Assembly: GCF_000468035.1 (NCBI RefSeq)
Contig: NZ_KI260523.1
Location: forward strand, 186,001-250,000
Length of the DNA stretch: 64,000 bases
Source: Selenomonas sp. oral taxon 892 str. F0426
GTDB taxonomy: Bacteria; Bacillota; Negativicutes; Selenomonadales; Selenomonadaceae
Direction of reading: 5' to 3'
Shown here: piece after piece, positions 38,913-47,766 of the stretch
How positions within the stretch are numbered: position 1 is the first letter of the stretch
Layout of the letters: each line of letters opens with the position of its first letter
Translations under genes and position numbers: made by a program
The notes under the pieces: model-generated
Databases searched by the model: none
What the model was told of the DNA's origin: nothing
What the model saw: the letters and a program-made list of their open reading frames with translations, nothing else

Positions 38913-40129
38913 CATAGCCCTCCTCGGTCACATATGTCAAGGATACAGTGATCCAATACCCGAATGAGTTCATCCACTTCATTTTTCGAGAAAATCAACG
39001 GCGGGATAAAGCGCAGGACATTCCCTGCCGTACAGTTGATGATGACGCCCTGCTCCAACATCCGTCGGGCGATTGCCGCGGCATCCTCACTCCTCCGCAT
39101 CTCCATGCCGAGGATCAGCCCTGTGCCGCGCACCTCGATGATATGCGCCGGATATTTCGCCTGTAAATCTGACAGCAGCTCCTTGAAATGTGCGCCGACC
39201 GTTCTCACACGGCTCAGAAATGCGTCGTCTGCAATCGCATCGAGTACGACATTCGCCGCCGCGCACGCAAGCGGATTTCCGCCGAACGTCGAGCCGTGAT
39301 CGCCCGCATGAAATGCTGCGGCGACCTTCTCCGTAACGACGAACGCGCCGATCGGAACACCGCCCGCAAGTCCCTTTGCAAGGGTCACAATATCCGGCGT
39401 CACACCGCAACTCTCATAGGCGTAGAATGTCCCCGTACGCCCCATGCCCGTCTGGATCTCATCAAAGATCAGAAGCGCATCATACTTGTCGCAGAGTGCC
39501 CGCACCTGCTGCAAATATCCGTCCGCAGGAGTGCGAACACCGCCCTCCCCCTGAATCGGTTCGAGCATGACTGCCGCCGTGTTCTCACTCATCAGTGCTT
39601 CGAGTGCTGCAATATCGTTGAACGGCACATAATCAAAGCCCTGCGGCAGAGGTGCGAAGCCCTTGTGGAACTTCTCCTGCCCCGTCGCCGTCAGTGTCGC
39701 AATCGTACGTCCGTGGAAGCTGCCGAGAGCCGTGATAATCTGGGACTTCTCGGGATAAATCGTATGCCCGTATTTGCGCGCAGCCTTGATTGCCCCCTCG
39801 TTTGCCTCGGCACCGGAATTTCCGAAGAACACCTTGCCGCCCGCTGTAAGCCTCGACAGCTTTGCCGAGGCATCTGCCTGCGGCTCGGTATAGTAGAGGT
39901 TCGACACATGGATGAGGCGTCTTGCCTGATCGGCAATCGCATCCACGAGCGGCGCATAGTTATGACCGAGCACATTCACCGCGATGCCGCCAAGCGCATC
40001 GAGATATTTGCGTCCGTTTACATCCCATACATACGAACCTTCCCCGTGGTCGAGAACAATCGGATAACGGGAAAAGACAGGCAGATAGCTCCCCTGATCC
40101 CGCTCAATAATCTCTGCTTCTCTGTTCAT
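38912..40129 (-). CDS. argD: Acetylornithine aminotransferase
   Basis: 405 aa class III PLP aminotransferase. Converts N-acetylglutamate semialdehyde to N-acetylornithine. PLP lysine in VTLAKGLAGGVPIGA; GNSGAEANEGAIKAARKYG and LIFDEIQTGMGRTG are intact. Two adjacent ATGs; the second is 5 bases after AGGAG. Follows argB by 12 bases. Confidence 0.96.
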   Translation of the reverse strand: MNREAEIIERDQGSYLPVFSRYPIVLDHGEGSYVWDVNGRKYLDALGGIAVNVLGHNYAPLVDAIADQARRLIHVSNLYYTEPQADASAKLSRLTAGGKVFFGNSGAEANEGAIKAARKYGHTIYPEKSQIITALGSFHGRTIATLTATGQEKFHKGFAPLPQGFDYVPFNDIAALEALMSENTAAVMLEPIQGEGGVRTPADGYLQQVRALCDKYDALLIFDEIQTGMGRTGTFYAYESCGVTPDIVTLAKGLAGGVPIGAFVVTEKVAAAFHAGDHGSTFGGNPLACAAANVVLDAIADDAFLSRVRTVGAHFKELLSDLQAKYPAHIIEVRGTGLILGMEMRRSEDAAAIARRMLEQGVIINCTAGNVLRFIPPLIFSKNEVDELIRVLDHCILDICDRGGL

Positions 40130-40141
40130 CATAACTCCTGC

Positions 40142-41026
40142 CTACGGAAGCACCATCGTTCCGATACCGCGTGAGGTAAAAATCTCCAAGATGATCGAAT
40201 GCGCGAGACGCCCATCGATGATATGCGCCTTATGTGCGCCCGCCTCAAGTGCCCTAAGACACGCCTCCACCTTCGGAATCATGCCGCCGTCGATGATGCC
40301 GCTGCGGATGTATTCCTTTGCCTCATCCATGCGAAGCTGGGAGATCAGGCTGCTCTTATCCGAAAAATCCTGATAGACCCCCTCCACATCTGTGAGGAGC
40401 AGCAGTTTTTCCGCGTGGAGCGCACCCGCGATCTCCGCTGCAACATAGTCCGCATTGATATTGTAGCTTTCCCCGTGCTCTCCCATGCCGATGGGGGCAA
40501 TGACGGGAACATAGCCCTGATTCAGAAGATCTGTAATGAGAACCGTGTCGATCGCTGTGACCTCACCGACATAGCCAATGTCCACTTGACGCGCCACATC
40601 ATTTTCATAAACAGTGGCATGTTTCTTCTGCGCCTTGATGAGTCCGGCGTCCTTTCCGCTCAGACCGACGGCACGTACACCGCGCAGATTGAGGAGTCCT
40701 ACGATCTCCGAGTTCAGCTTGCCGTCGAGCACCATCTCGGCGATTTCCACCGTCTCCTCATCCGTCACGCGAAGCCCCGAGACAAACGTGGATTCCTTGC
40801 CGACCTTCTTGAGGAAGCCCGTAATCTCAGGTCCCCCTCCATGCACAAGGATGGGGCGAATCCCAACGAACTTCATCAGCGCTACATCGCGCATGACGTT
40901 TTCCTTCAGCGCATCGTTGATCATCGCATTGCCGCCGTATTTGATGACGACGGTTGTCCCGTAGAACTCCTGGATGTATGGGAGCGCCTCTACAAGAATC
41001 TCAGCCTTATCTTGATCGGAGTACAT
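40142..41026 (-). CDS. argB: Acetylglutamate kinase
   Basis: 294 aa. Phosphorylates N-acetylglutamate, usually the arginine-sensitive step in organisms that recycle acetyl groups with ArgJ. Motifs VIKYGGNAM, LVHGGGPEITGFL, and DVEGVYQDFSDKSSLI. The ATG follows AGGAGGG; an in-frame TTG one codon earlier is less likely. No N-acetylglutamate synthase is fused. Confidence 0.96.
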   Translation of the reverse strand: MYSDQDKAEILVEALPYIQEFYGTTVVIKYGGNAMINDALKENVMRDVALMKFVGIRPILVHGGGPEITGFLKKVGKESTFVSGLRVTDEETVEIAEMVLDGKLNSEIVGLLNLRGVRAVGLSGKDAGLIKAQKKHATVYENDVARQVDIGYVGEVTAIDTVLITDLLNQGYVPVIAPIGMGEHGESYNINADYVAAEIAGALHAEKLLLLTDVEGVYQDFSDKSSLISQLRMDEAKEYIRSGIIDGGMIPKVEACLRALEAGAHKAHIIDGRLAHSIILEIFTSRGIGTMVLP

Positions 41027-41039
41027 CAAATCCCTCCTC

Positions 41040-42251
41040 TCAGGTGTGGTACTCGCCGTTGATCTTCACGTATGCATAGGAAAAATCGCATGTCCAGACC
41101 TTCGCCTCGAAATCCCCGTCTTTCAAATCGACCTCGACAACGATATCATGTGCCGTCATGACTGCACGCAAGGCATCCGCATCATAGGAAGCCCCCACAC
41201 CGTCCGCATAAACGGGAATGCCGCCGAACTTCACCGTCGTGTGATTCGGATCCATCGGTACCCCCGCATACCCGACCGCACAGATGACACGTCCCCAGTT
41301 CGGATCTTCGCCGAAGAATGCCGTCTTGACGAGGGGGCTGTTCGCGACACTCATGCCGACCGTCTTTGCATCGGCAAACGATGCTGCACCCTTCACATGA
41401 ACTGTGATGAACTTCGTTGCACCCTCACCATCTGCCGCAATCTTTTCCGAGATTCCCTGACAGAGCGCGAGCAGTGTCCCCTTGAACGTCTCGTAGTCCG
41501 CATTTTTCTCCGTGATCTTCGGATTCCCTGCAGCGCCGTTGGCGAGCACAATCGCCATATCATTTGTGCTCATATCGCCGTCGATCGAGATCATATTGAG
41601 GCTGTGCTCAATGACCTCCGACAGAGCCTCCTGCAGGAGCACGCCGTCGATATCCGCGTCCGTCGTGATAAAGCAGAGCACCGTCGCCATATCGGGGCGA
41701 ATCATGCCGGATCCCTTGGCAATGATGCCGAAGCGGACTTCTTTACCGCCGATCATGACCGAGGTCGCCCCTGCCTTGGAGTAGGTATCCGTCGTGATGA
41801 TCGCGTTGCCTGCGTCCGCGCTACCGTCCACAGAGAGCGCCTTCACAGCTGCATGAATCCCCTGCTCCACCTTATCCATCGGCAGGAGCTGACCGATGAT
41901 GCCCGTCGAGCCGACAATGACATCTGCTGCCGCACAGCCGAGCGCATCTGCTGCAATCCTCTGCATAGCGGCGGCATCCTGTTCCCCCTGTGCGCCCGTG
42001 CAGGCATTTGCACAGCCTGCATTTGCGACAATGGCATGTGCCGTATGTGTCGCAACAACCGCCTGTGAGACGTGCACAGGCGCTGCCGCAACAGCGTTCT
42101 TCGTAAAGGTTCCTGCGACAGCGGCTTCCTTTTCCGTATAGATGACAGCAACATCGAGATTGCCGCTCTTCTTGATGCCCGCCTTAACCCCGGCTGCCTG
42201 AAATCCCTTTGGGAATGTAACCCCCGCTTTTGCACTTGCTTCGCTAAACAT
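41040..42251 (-). CDS. argJ: Bifunctional ornithine acetyltransferase / N-acetylglutamate synthase
   Basis: 403 aa. Transfers acetyl from acetylornithine to glutamate, closing the acetyl cycle. Self-cleavage site between Ala189 and Thr190 in KGSGMIRPDMATVLCF; Thr190 becomes the nucleophile of the beta chain. GGAGG is 7 bases before the ATG. Whether it also uses acetyl-CoA cannot be told from sequence. Confidence 0.96.
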   Translation of the reverse strand: MFSEASAKAGVTFPKGFQAAGVKAGIKKSGNLDVAVIYTEKEAAVAGTFTKNAVAAAPVHVSQAVVATHTAHAIVANAGCANACTGAQGEQDAAAMQRIAADALGCAAADVIVGSTGIIGQLLPMDKVEQGIHAAVKALSVDGSADAGNAIITTDTYSKAGATSVMIGGKEVRFGIIAKGSGMIRPDMATVLCFITTDADIDGVLLQEALSEVIEHSLNMISIDGDMSTNDMAIVLANGAAGNPKITEKNADYETFKGTLLALCQGISEKIAADGEGATKFITVHVKGAASFADAKTVGMSVANSPLVKTAFFGEDPNWGRVICAVGYAGVPMDPNHTTVKFGGIPVYADGVGASYDADALRAVMTAHDIVVEVDLKDGDFEAKVWTCDFSYAYVKINGEYHT

Positions 42252-42269
42252 ATATGATCCTCCATTCCT

Positions 42270-43304
42270 TTACGGATACATGGGCACGAGATCCAGTCCC
42301 GCACGTTCATCCAGACCAAATGCAATATTCATATTCTGAATCGCCTGTCCCGCAGCCCCTTTGACGAGATTGTCGATGGCTGAGAATACAATGACACGGT
42401 GCGTGCGCGGGTCGATGTGCCATGCGATATCACAGTAGTTTGTACCGCGCACGTACTTTGTTGCGGGATATGCCCCCCGTCCGAGCAGACGGATAAAGAA
42501 TTCCTCCGCATACATTTCGCTGAACGCTGCGTCAATCTTCTCCGCCGCAACACCGTCCCGCAGCGTCGCATAACAGGTTGCCAAGATGCCGCGTGAAATT
42601 GGCGTAAGATGCGGCGTAAAGTTGATGGTGACGAGGATGCCGCCCATATCGGCAAGAGCCTGCTCGATTTCCGGCGTATGGCGATGCGATACGGCGCCGT
42701 ATGCCGTAAAGCTGTCATAGAACTCCGGGTAATGCGTGCTCTCCTTAGGAGAACGTCCCGCCCCCGATACACCGGACACCGCATCGACAAGAATCGAATC
42801 GGGCTGCACCAAATGCCCCTTTACAAGCGGCGCAAGAGCCAGAATACTTGCTGTCGTATAGCATCCTGCATTCCCAATGATCCGTGCCGTCCGCACCTGA
42901 TCGCGGTAGAGTTCGGCAAGCCCGTAGGCGCGCTCCGCATACGGATCGACATGCTCCACATGATACCATTCCTCGTAGACGGCGGTATCTGCAAAGCGAT
43001 AGTCTGCACCGAGATCAATGATACGTACCGGCAGATCTGAGACCTCCTTTACAATCTTCATTGCATGGCCATGCGGCAGGGCAATGAAGATGACATCGCT
43101 GTCCTCTGCGATGCGGCGCACATCCCCCAAAGAGATTAGCTCACTGTCATAAATATTCTTCAAATGTGGATAAAGTTTCGATATGCGCTCGCCCGTATGC
43201 CGCTCCGATGTCATATATGCAATCTCGATATTCGGATGCCCATGCAGCAGACGAATAAGTTCTTCTCCTGCATATCCGGATGCCCCGACAATACTAGCCT
43301 TCAT
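42270..43304 (-). CDS. argC: N-acetyl-gamma-glutamyl-phosphate reductase
   Basis: 344 aa. NADPH-dependent reduction of acetylglutamyl phosphate. Rossmann start IVGASGYAGEELIRLL and catalytic Cys148 in IGNAGCYTTA. First gene of argCJBDFGH, with its own promoter and a candidate operator 40-60 bases upstream. GGAGGGG precedes the ATG. Confidence 0.97.
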   Translation of the reverse strand: MKASIVGASGYAGEELIRLLHGHPNIEIAYMTSERHTGERISKLYPHLKNIYDSELISLGDVRRIAEDSDVIFIALPHGHAMKIVKEVSDLPVRIIDLGADYRFADTAVYEEWYHVEHVDPYAERAYGLAELYRDQVRTARIIGNAGCYTTASILALAPLVKGHLVQPDSILVDAVSGVSGAGRSPKESTHYPEFYDSFTAYGAVSHRHTPEIEQALADMGGILVTINFTPHLTPISRGILATCYATLRDGVAAEKIDAAFSEMYAEEFFIRLLGRGAYPATKYVRGTNYCDIAWHIDPRTHRVIVFSAIDNLVKGAAGQAIQNMNIAFGLDERAGLDLVPMYP

Positions 43305-43341
43305 TTCATCCCCTCCGTTTCAGTTCCGAAAAGATTTTATA

Positions 43342-43371
43342 ATTATACATCTAAAATGCATATTTTTTCAA
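43342..43371 (-). promoter_or_regulatory. Promoter of the arg operon with ARG-box-like palindrome
   Basis: On the - strand -35 TTGAAA (43366-43371), 18-base spacer, -10 TATAAT (43342-43347). An imperfect inverted repeat TATGCAT-TTTAG-ATGTATA (43344-43362) covers spacer and -10, in the size and AT-rich style of ArgR/AhrC boxes. Promoter is well supported; ArgR binding is inferred. Confidence 0.75.
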
Positions 43372-43381
43372 GTCTTTTTTC

Positions 43382-43435
43382 AAAAAAATTTGCCGATTTT
43401 GCAGTCATTCATCGAATCACTGTAAAATCGGCAAA
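43382..43435 (-). terminator. Intrinsic terminator of hom-thrB
   Basis: 17-bp stem (TTTGCCGATTTTACAGT with ACTGCAAAATCGGCAAA, one G-T pair) followed by seven T on the - strand, right after the thrB stop. Confidence 0.9.
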
Positions 43436-43440
43436 AGCTA

Positions 43441-44388
43441 TCATTTTGTAATTGCTTCTCGACGACGCAGAACACGCGCCCCCTTTGTATCAAGGCGAAG
43501 ATGAAGCGGGCGCGCCTCGACATCGTGCGCACGAAATGCCTCCTGCATGGCAGCTGCAACATCCTCGGTACATTTACGATGCTCTGGAACAAAGGCAATC
43601 AGACAAGGGCCTGCTCCGCTGAGAGCTGCGCCATAGGCACCGGCTTTCTTCGCTGCCGCAAAAACATCAAACATGCCAGGAATCAGCGGTGCTCGGTAGG
43701 TCTGGTGAAGCGCGTCCTCAAAGGCATTTTCCAGATGCTTCTCCGAGCCACGCGCAAGGGCTGCAACCATCATCGCTGCATGACTTATATTGAATACAGC
43801 ATCGCTTCTCGGGACTTTGGCAGGCAATACCTGACGCGCGGATTTCGTCGAGAGATAGAAGTCCGGCACCATGACGACGAAGCGCAGAAAAATACGCGGA
43901 AGGAATGAAAAGCACTCCACATGACCACGCGTCACCGTATTTACCGTAAAACCACCGTAAATCGCAGGAGCCACGTTGTCAGGATGCCCTTCAATATCCG
44001 TCGCAAGCTGCAGAATATCATGACGGTCGAACGGGCAGTCAAGCAACGCGTTGGCTGCCGTCAGACCTGCCACAATGGCTGTCGCACTGCTCCCCAATCC
44101 ACGAGAGAGAGGGATGCGGTTGCTCATGCGGATCTTTGCTCCCTGAAATTCATCCGCCCGTCCCGCACGTTCCAAGATGTATTGGATGGATTTCCACACA
44201 ATATTCCGTGAATCACTCGGAATATAGAGCGCCCCCTCTCCGCGTGCGGAGATATGCAGCCCCTTTTCATGCATCAGCGTCAGTGTCATTTCGTTGTACA
44301 GCGTACAGGCAATCCCAAGCGCGTCAAAGCCAGGACCGAGATTCGCACTCGTCGCAGGAACTCGAACCCGAACAGAGTGCTCGCTCAT
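43441..44388 (-). CDS. thrB: Homoserine kinase
   Basis: 315 aa GHMP kinase, phosphorylates homoserine for threonine synthesis. ATP loop RGLGSSATAIVAGL (residues 96-109), N-terminal VPATSANLGPGFDALG, C-terminal GAALSGAGPCLIAF. The ATG overlaps the hom stop by 4 bases. Threonine synthase (thrC) is not in the window. Confidence 0.96.
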   Translation of the reverse strand: MSEHSVRVRVPATSANLGPGFDALGIACTLYNEMTLTLMHEKGLHISARGEGALYIPSDSRNIVWKSIQYILERAGRADEFQGAKIRMSNRIPLSRGLGSSATAIVAGLTAANALLDCPFDRHDILQLATDIEGHPDNVAPAIYGGFTVNTVTRGHVECFSFLPRIFLRFVVMVPDFYLSTKSARQVLPAKVPRSDAVFNISHAAMMVAALARGSEKHLENAFEDALHQTYRAPLIPGMFDVFAAAKKAGAYGAALSGAGPCLIAFVPEHRKCTEDVAAAMQEAFRAHDVEARPLHLRLDTKGARVLRRREAITK

Positions 44389-45686
44389 AGCAAATCCTCC
44401 TGCCCATCTGCGACACGGATGAGACTGCGTACCTCACGCACCACGGGCAGCGCCTCCAATGCATCAACTGCAGCAGATGCCGCCGCATGAGTGACGACAT
44501 GGGTCACCGCGACGATCTCGGCATCCCCTTCCTCCGTCCAGCGTGCCTGGATCACGGACTTGAGACTGACTCCAGCACGTCCGAACGTCGTTGCAATCTC
44601 GCCAAGAACGCCCGGCTCATCCGCAACAACGAGGCGCAGATAGTAGGATGACTGCGTCTTTTCTACAGGGCAGAGCTTCTTCTTTTCCCCGACTTTGTAG
44701 CTCATCCGACCTGTCGTGTCGGAGACAATATCACGCGCAATCTCGATGATGTCTGCGACCACCGCCGACGCCGTAGGCAGCGAACCCGCGCCGCGTCCGT
44801 AGAACATCGCGTCTCCAATAACATTTCCGCGCACAAAGATCGCATTAAACACGCCGTTCACTGAGGCGAGCGGGTGCGTCTTCGGCAGGAATACGGGATG
44901 CACACGAACATCGATCCCCTCCTCTGTATCGCGGCCAACCGCAAGGAGCTTGATGACGTATCCGAGGTTGAGTCCATACTCAATGTCATCCTCAGTAATA
45001 TGCGAGATCCCCTCAACAGAAACGTCCTTGAACCCAATCACTGTATCGAATGCAAGTGAGGCCAGAATTGCGGCCTTGCGCGCCGCATCAAGCCCATCCA
45101 CATCCGCTGAGGGATTCGCCTCTGCATATCCCTTCTCCTGGGCGCGGCGCAGAACGGCATCATAGCTGACATGTTTTTCTGTCATCTTTGTCAGCATATA
45201 GTTCGTTGTTCCGTTGACGACCCCCATGATCTCTGTAATCTTGTTGGCAGTCAGGCATTCTTTAAGCGGTTTGATGATAGGAATGCCGCCGCCGACACTC
45301 GCCTCATAGAGAAAGTCCACATTATTCTCATCTGCTGCAGCATAAAGTTCAGACAGGTGCTGTGCAATAACATCCTTATTCGCCGTGACAACGTGCTTGC
45401 CGGCCGCCATTGCCTGCAGCATATAATCCCGAGCTGGCGTGATGCCGCCCATAACCTCGACAACAACAGAGATTTCATCGTCTCTTAGAATTTCATCGAA
45501 GTTATCTGTCAGGACAATCCCATCTAATTCAGGACGATATTTTTTTGCATCACGTACAAGAATCGTCTTGATTTCAATGCGTGCACTGCTGCGTCCCGTG
45601 ATTATCTCCGCATTCATTGCGAGTGTACGCACAACACCCGATCCAACTGTACCCGCTCCAAGGAGAGCAATTTTGATTGTATTCAC
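44385..45686 (-). CDS. hom: Homoserine dehydrogenase
   Basis: 433 aa. Reduces aspartate semialdehyde to homoserine. NAD(P) loop LLGAGTVGSGVVRTL, catalytic region SVGGGIPIIKPLKECL, C-terminal ACT domain (VVADEPGVLGEIATTFGRAG) for threonine feedback. Start GTG; GGGGGATG lies about 10 bases upstream. Leader of about 100 bases after the promoter; no T-box or riboswitch recognised. Confidence 0.96.
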   Translation of the reverse strand: MNTIKIALLGAGTVGSGVVRTLAMNAEIITGRSSARIEIKTILVRDAKKYRPELDGIVLTDNFDEILRDDEISVVVEVMGGITPARDYMLQAMAAGKHVVTANKDVIAQHLSELYAAADENNVDFLYEASVGGGIPIIKPLKECLTANKITEIMGVVNGTTNYMLTKMTEKHVSYDAVLRRAQEKGYAEANPSADVDGLDAARKAAILASLAFDTVIGFKDVSVEGISHITEDDIEYGLNLGYVIKLLAVGRDTEEGIDVRVHPVFLPKTHPLASVNGVFNAIFVRGNVIGDAMFYGRGAGSLPTASAVVADIIEIARDIVSDTTGRMSYKVGEKKKLCPVEKTQSSYYLRLVVADEPGVLGEIATTFGRAGVSLKSVIQARWTEEGDAEIVAVTHVVTHAAASAAVDALEALPVVREVRSLIRVADGQEDLL

Positions 45687-45793
45687 CGAATTTCATCCCC
45701 CATATCAGTCTTGCCCGATCATTTCAAGCTATCATCAATCCCAACAATGGACTCCCCTAATGGTATAGAAAGCCTCAGCGAGCAGACAGTTAA

Positions 45794-45822
45794 AGTATAC
45801 CATAGGTGAATATAATCACCAA
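45794..45822 (-). promoter_or_regulatory. Promoter of hom-thrB
   Basis: On the - strand -35 TTGGTG (45817-45822), 17-base spacer, -10 TATACT (45794-45799), starting 14 bases past the plsY stop. Confidence 0.7.
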
Positions 45823-45835
45823 ATGAGAGCATAAA

Positions 45836-46420
45836 TTAAATTTTATTCTCCGTACCATTCATCAGGCGCTTGATATTCTCGCGATGACGAACGATGACGA
45901 GAACAGTAGCTATCATGGTGAATATAATGTATTCCATTGGATAAGAGAAAAGTACGGCAAGGATAGGTGTTAGAAAGCCCGCAACGACCGACCCCAGAGA
46001 AACATAGCGCGTCACGCAGACAATCGCCAGCCACGTCAGAAAGACAATAGCAGTGACATCCCCCATTAGTACGGCCAAAACACCAAGGGAAGTTGCAACG
46101 CCCTTCCCACCGTGAAAGCGGAGAAAAATCGAAAAGCTATGACCGATGATCGCGAAGAGACCGCCCATCACGGCAGCGAGCGGGGTCCCAACAAAGAACA
46201 ACCCAAGCATTACGCCGGCCTGTCCCTTGAGGCTGTCTGCAATAAAGACAAGAATGCCGGGAACTTTCCCAAGCGTACGCCACGCATTCGTTGCACCAAT
46301 GTTGCGGCTCCCGTATTTGCGCAGATCCGTATGCCAAAAGACTTTCCCCAAAATCAGCCCGCTCGGGATGGAGCCGATCAGGTAGGCAGAAATAATGGCA
46401 AGGATATACTCCAGCATCAT
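45836..46420 (-). CDS. plsY: Glycerol-3-phosphate acyltransferase PlsY
   Basis: 194 aa integral membrane enzyme that acylates glycerol 3-phosphate from acyl phosphate, the first step of phospholipid synthesis. Family motifs SGLILGKVF, GSRNIGATNAWRTLGK and RFHGGKGVATSLG between several membrane helices. The first ATG overlaps the der stop (ATGA); a second ATG follows directly. Confidence 0.95.
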   Translation of the reverse strand: MMLEYILAIISAYLIGSIPSGLILGKVFWHTDLRKYGSRNIGATNAWRTLGKVPGILVFIADSLKGQAGVMLGLFFVGTPLAAVMGGLFAIIGHSFSIFLRFHGGKGVATSLGVLAVLMGDVTAIVFLTWLAIVCVTRYVSLGSVVAGFLTPILAVLFSYPMEYIIFTMIATVLVIVRHRENIKRLMNGTENKI

Positions 46421-47742
46421 TCTTCCTCCTTGCGCGCACGCACAACAAGGCGAATAGGCGTCCCCTCGAAGCCAAAACTCTCGCGCAGGCGGTTCTCAAT
46501 GAAGCGCAGATAGGAGAAGTGCATGAGTTCCGGATCATTTACGAAAATGATAAACGTCGGCGGTATGATTCCCACCTGCGTAACAAAGAGAATTTTTAGC
46601 TGCTTGCCCTTCTTCGTCGGCGGCGGGTTGACGGAGACTGCATCGCGAATCAGTTCGTTGAGTACACTCGTTTTGATGCGCATGGACTGCTGCTCCGCAA
46701 CATATTTGACAAGATCCGTCACGCGTTCAACACGCTGCCCCGTAAGCGCCGATGTGTAGAGTACAGGGGCATACTGGAGGAAGCCCAACTTCTCGCGCAG
46801 ATCATCCGTAAAGCGCAGCGTCGACTTATCGTTCTTATCCGGGAAAACATCCCATTTATTGACGACAATGATAACGCCCTTGCCCGACTCGTGGACATAG
46901 CCCGCAATCTTCGTATCCTGCTCGAGGATGCCCTCCTCTGCATTGATGACCATGAGGACGACGCCCGCACGGTCAATGGCACGCAGGGAACGCATCACAC
47001 TATAGCGCTCCACCGGAAGTGTGATCTTTCCCTTGCGCCGCATACCTGCTGTATCAATGAGAAGGTACTTCGCTCCATCCCGCGTGAAATGTGTATCGAT
47101 GGCATCCCGCGTCGTTCCCGGAACATCACTGACGATAACACGCTCCTCGCCAAGCAGACGATTCACGAGTGAGGATTTTCCGACATTTGGTCGTCCAACC
47201 ACGGCGATCGCAATCTCATCTGACTCCGCCTCCTCACCCACGTTCTTCGGAAAAGCCTCCACGATTGCATCCAGCAGGTCACCGAGATTCATTGCATTCG
47301 ACGCAGAAATGGGAATTGGATCACCAAGGCCAAGAGAATAGAAATCATAAATCAGTGCCTCGCGATCAAAGCTATCGATCTTATTGACCGCAAGAATGAC
47401 TGGCTTCTGCGTGCGCCGCAGCAGCCGCCCAACCTCTTCATCGGAGGTAGTCAGCCCCGCACGCCCATCGACGAGAAAAAGGATGACATCCGCCTCCTCC
47501 ATCGCCAGTTCTGCCTGACTGCGCATGGAGCGGAGGATGTGATCGCTCTCATCGAACTCGATCCCCCCCGTGTCAATGATTGTAAATTCGTGATTGAGCC
47601 ACTCTGCATCCATATAGATGCGGTCTCGCGTCACGCCTGGCATATCATCGACAATCGAAACACGCTTCTTTCCGATCTGATTAAAAAGTGTCGATTTCCC
47701 AACATTCGGTCGTCCGACTACGGCCACAATAGGCTTGCTCAC
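46417..47742 (-). CDS. der: Ribosome assembly GTPase Der (EngA)
   Basis: 441 aa with two consecutive GTPase domains (VVGRPNVGKSTLF from residue 8; VVGRPNVGKSSLV from about 181), each with NKxD (VNKID, VNKWD), and a C-terminal KH-like domain. Needed for 50S assembly. Start set at the second in-frame GTG (MSKPIVAVVGRP), 8 bases after GGAG; the first GTG is too close to that site. Confidence 0.95.
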   Translation of the reverse strand: MSKPIVAVVGRPNVGKSTLFNQIGKKRVSIVDDMPGVTRDRIYMDAEWLNHEFTIIDTGGIEFDESDHILRSMRSQAELAMEEADVILFLVDGRAGLTTSDEEVGRLLRRTQKPVILAVNKIDSFDREALIYDFYSLGLGDPIPISASNAMNLGDLLDAIVEAFPKNVGEEAESDEIAIAVVGRPNVGKSSLVNRLLGEERVIVSDVPGTTRDAIDTHFTRDGAKYLLIDTAGMRRKGKITLPVERYSVMRSLRAIDRAGVVLMVINAEEGILEQDTKIAGYVHESGKGVIIVVNKWDVFPDKNDKSTLRFTDDLREKLGFLQYAPVLYTSALTGQRVERVTDLVKYVAEQQSMRIKTSVLNELIRDAVSVNPPPTKKGKQLKILFVTQVGIIPPTFIIFVNDPELMHFSYLRFIENRLRESFGFEGTPIRLVVRARKEEE

Positions 47743-47766
47743 AACCTTCACTCCTCTCCTATATCC

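Noticed and set aside
45687-45793. Possible T-box or riboswitch in the hom leader
   Set aside because: About 100 bases with no T-box sequence or recognisable riboswitch core, only weak inverted repeats.
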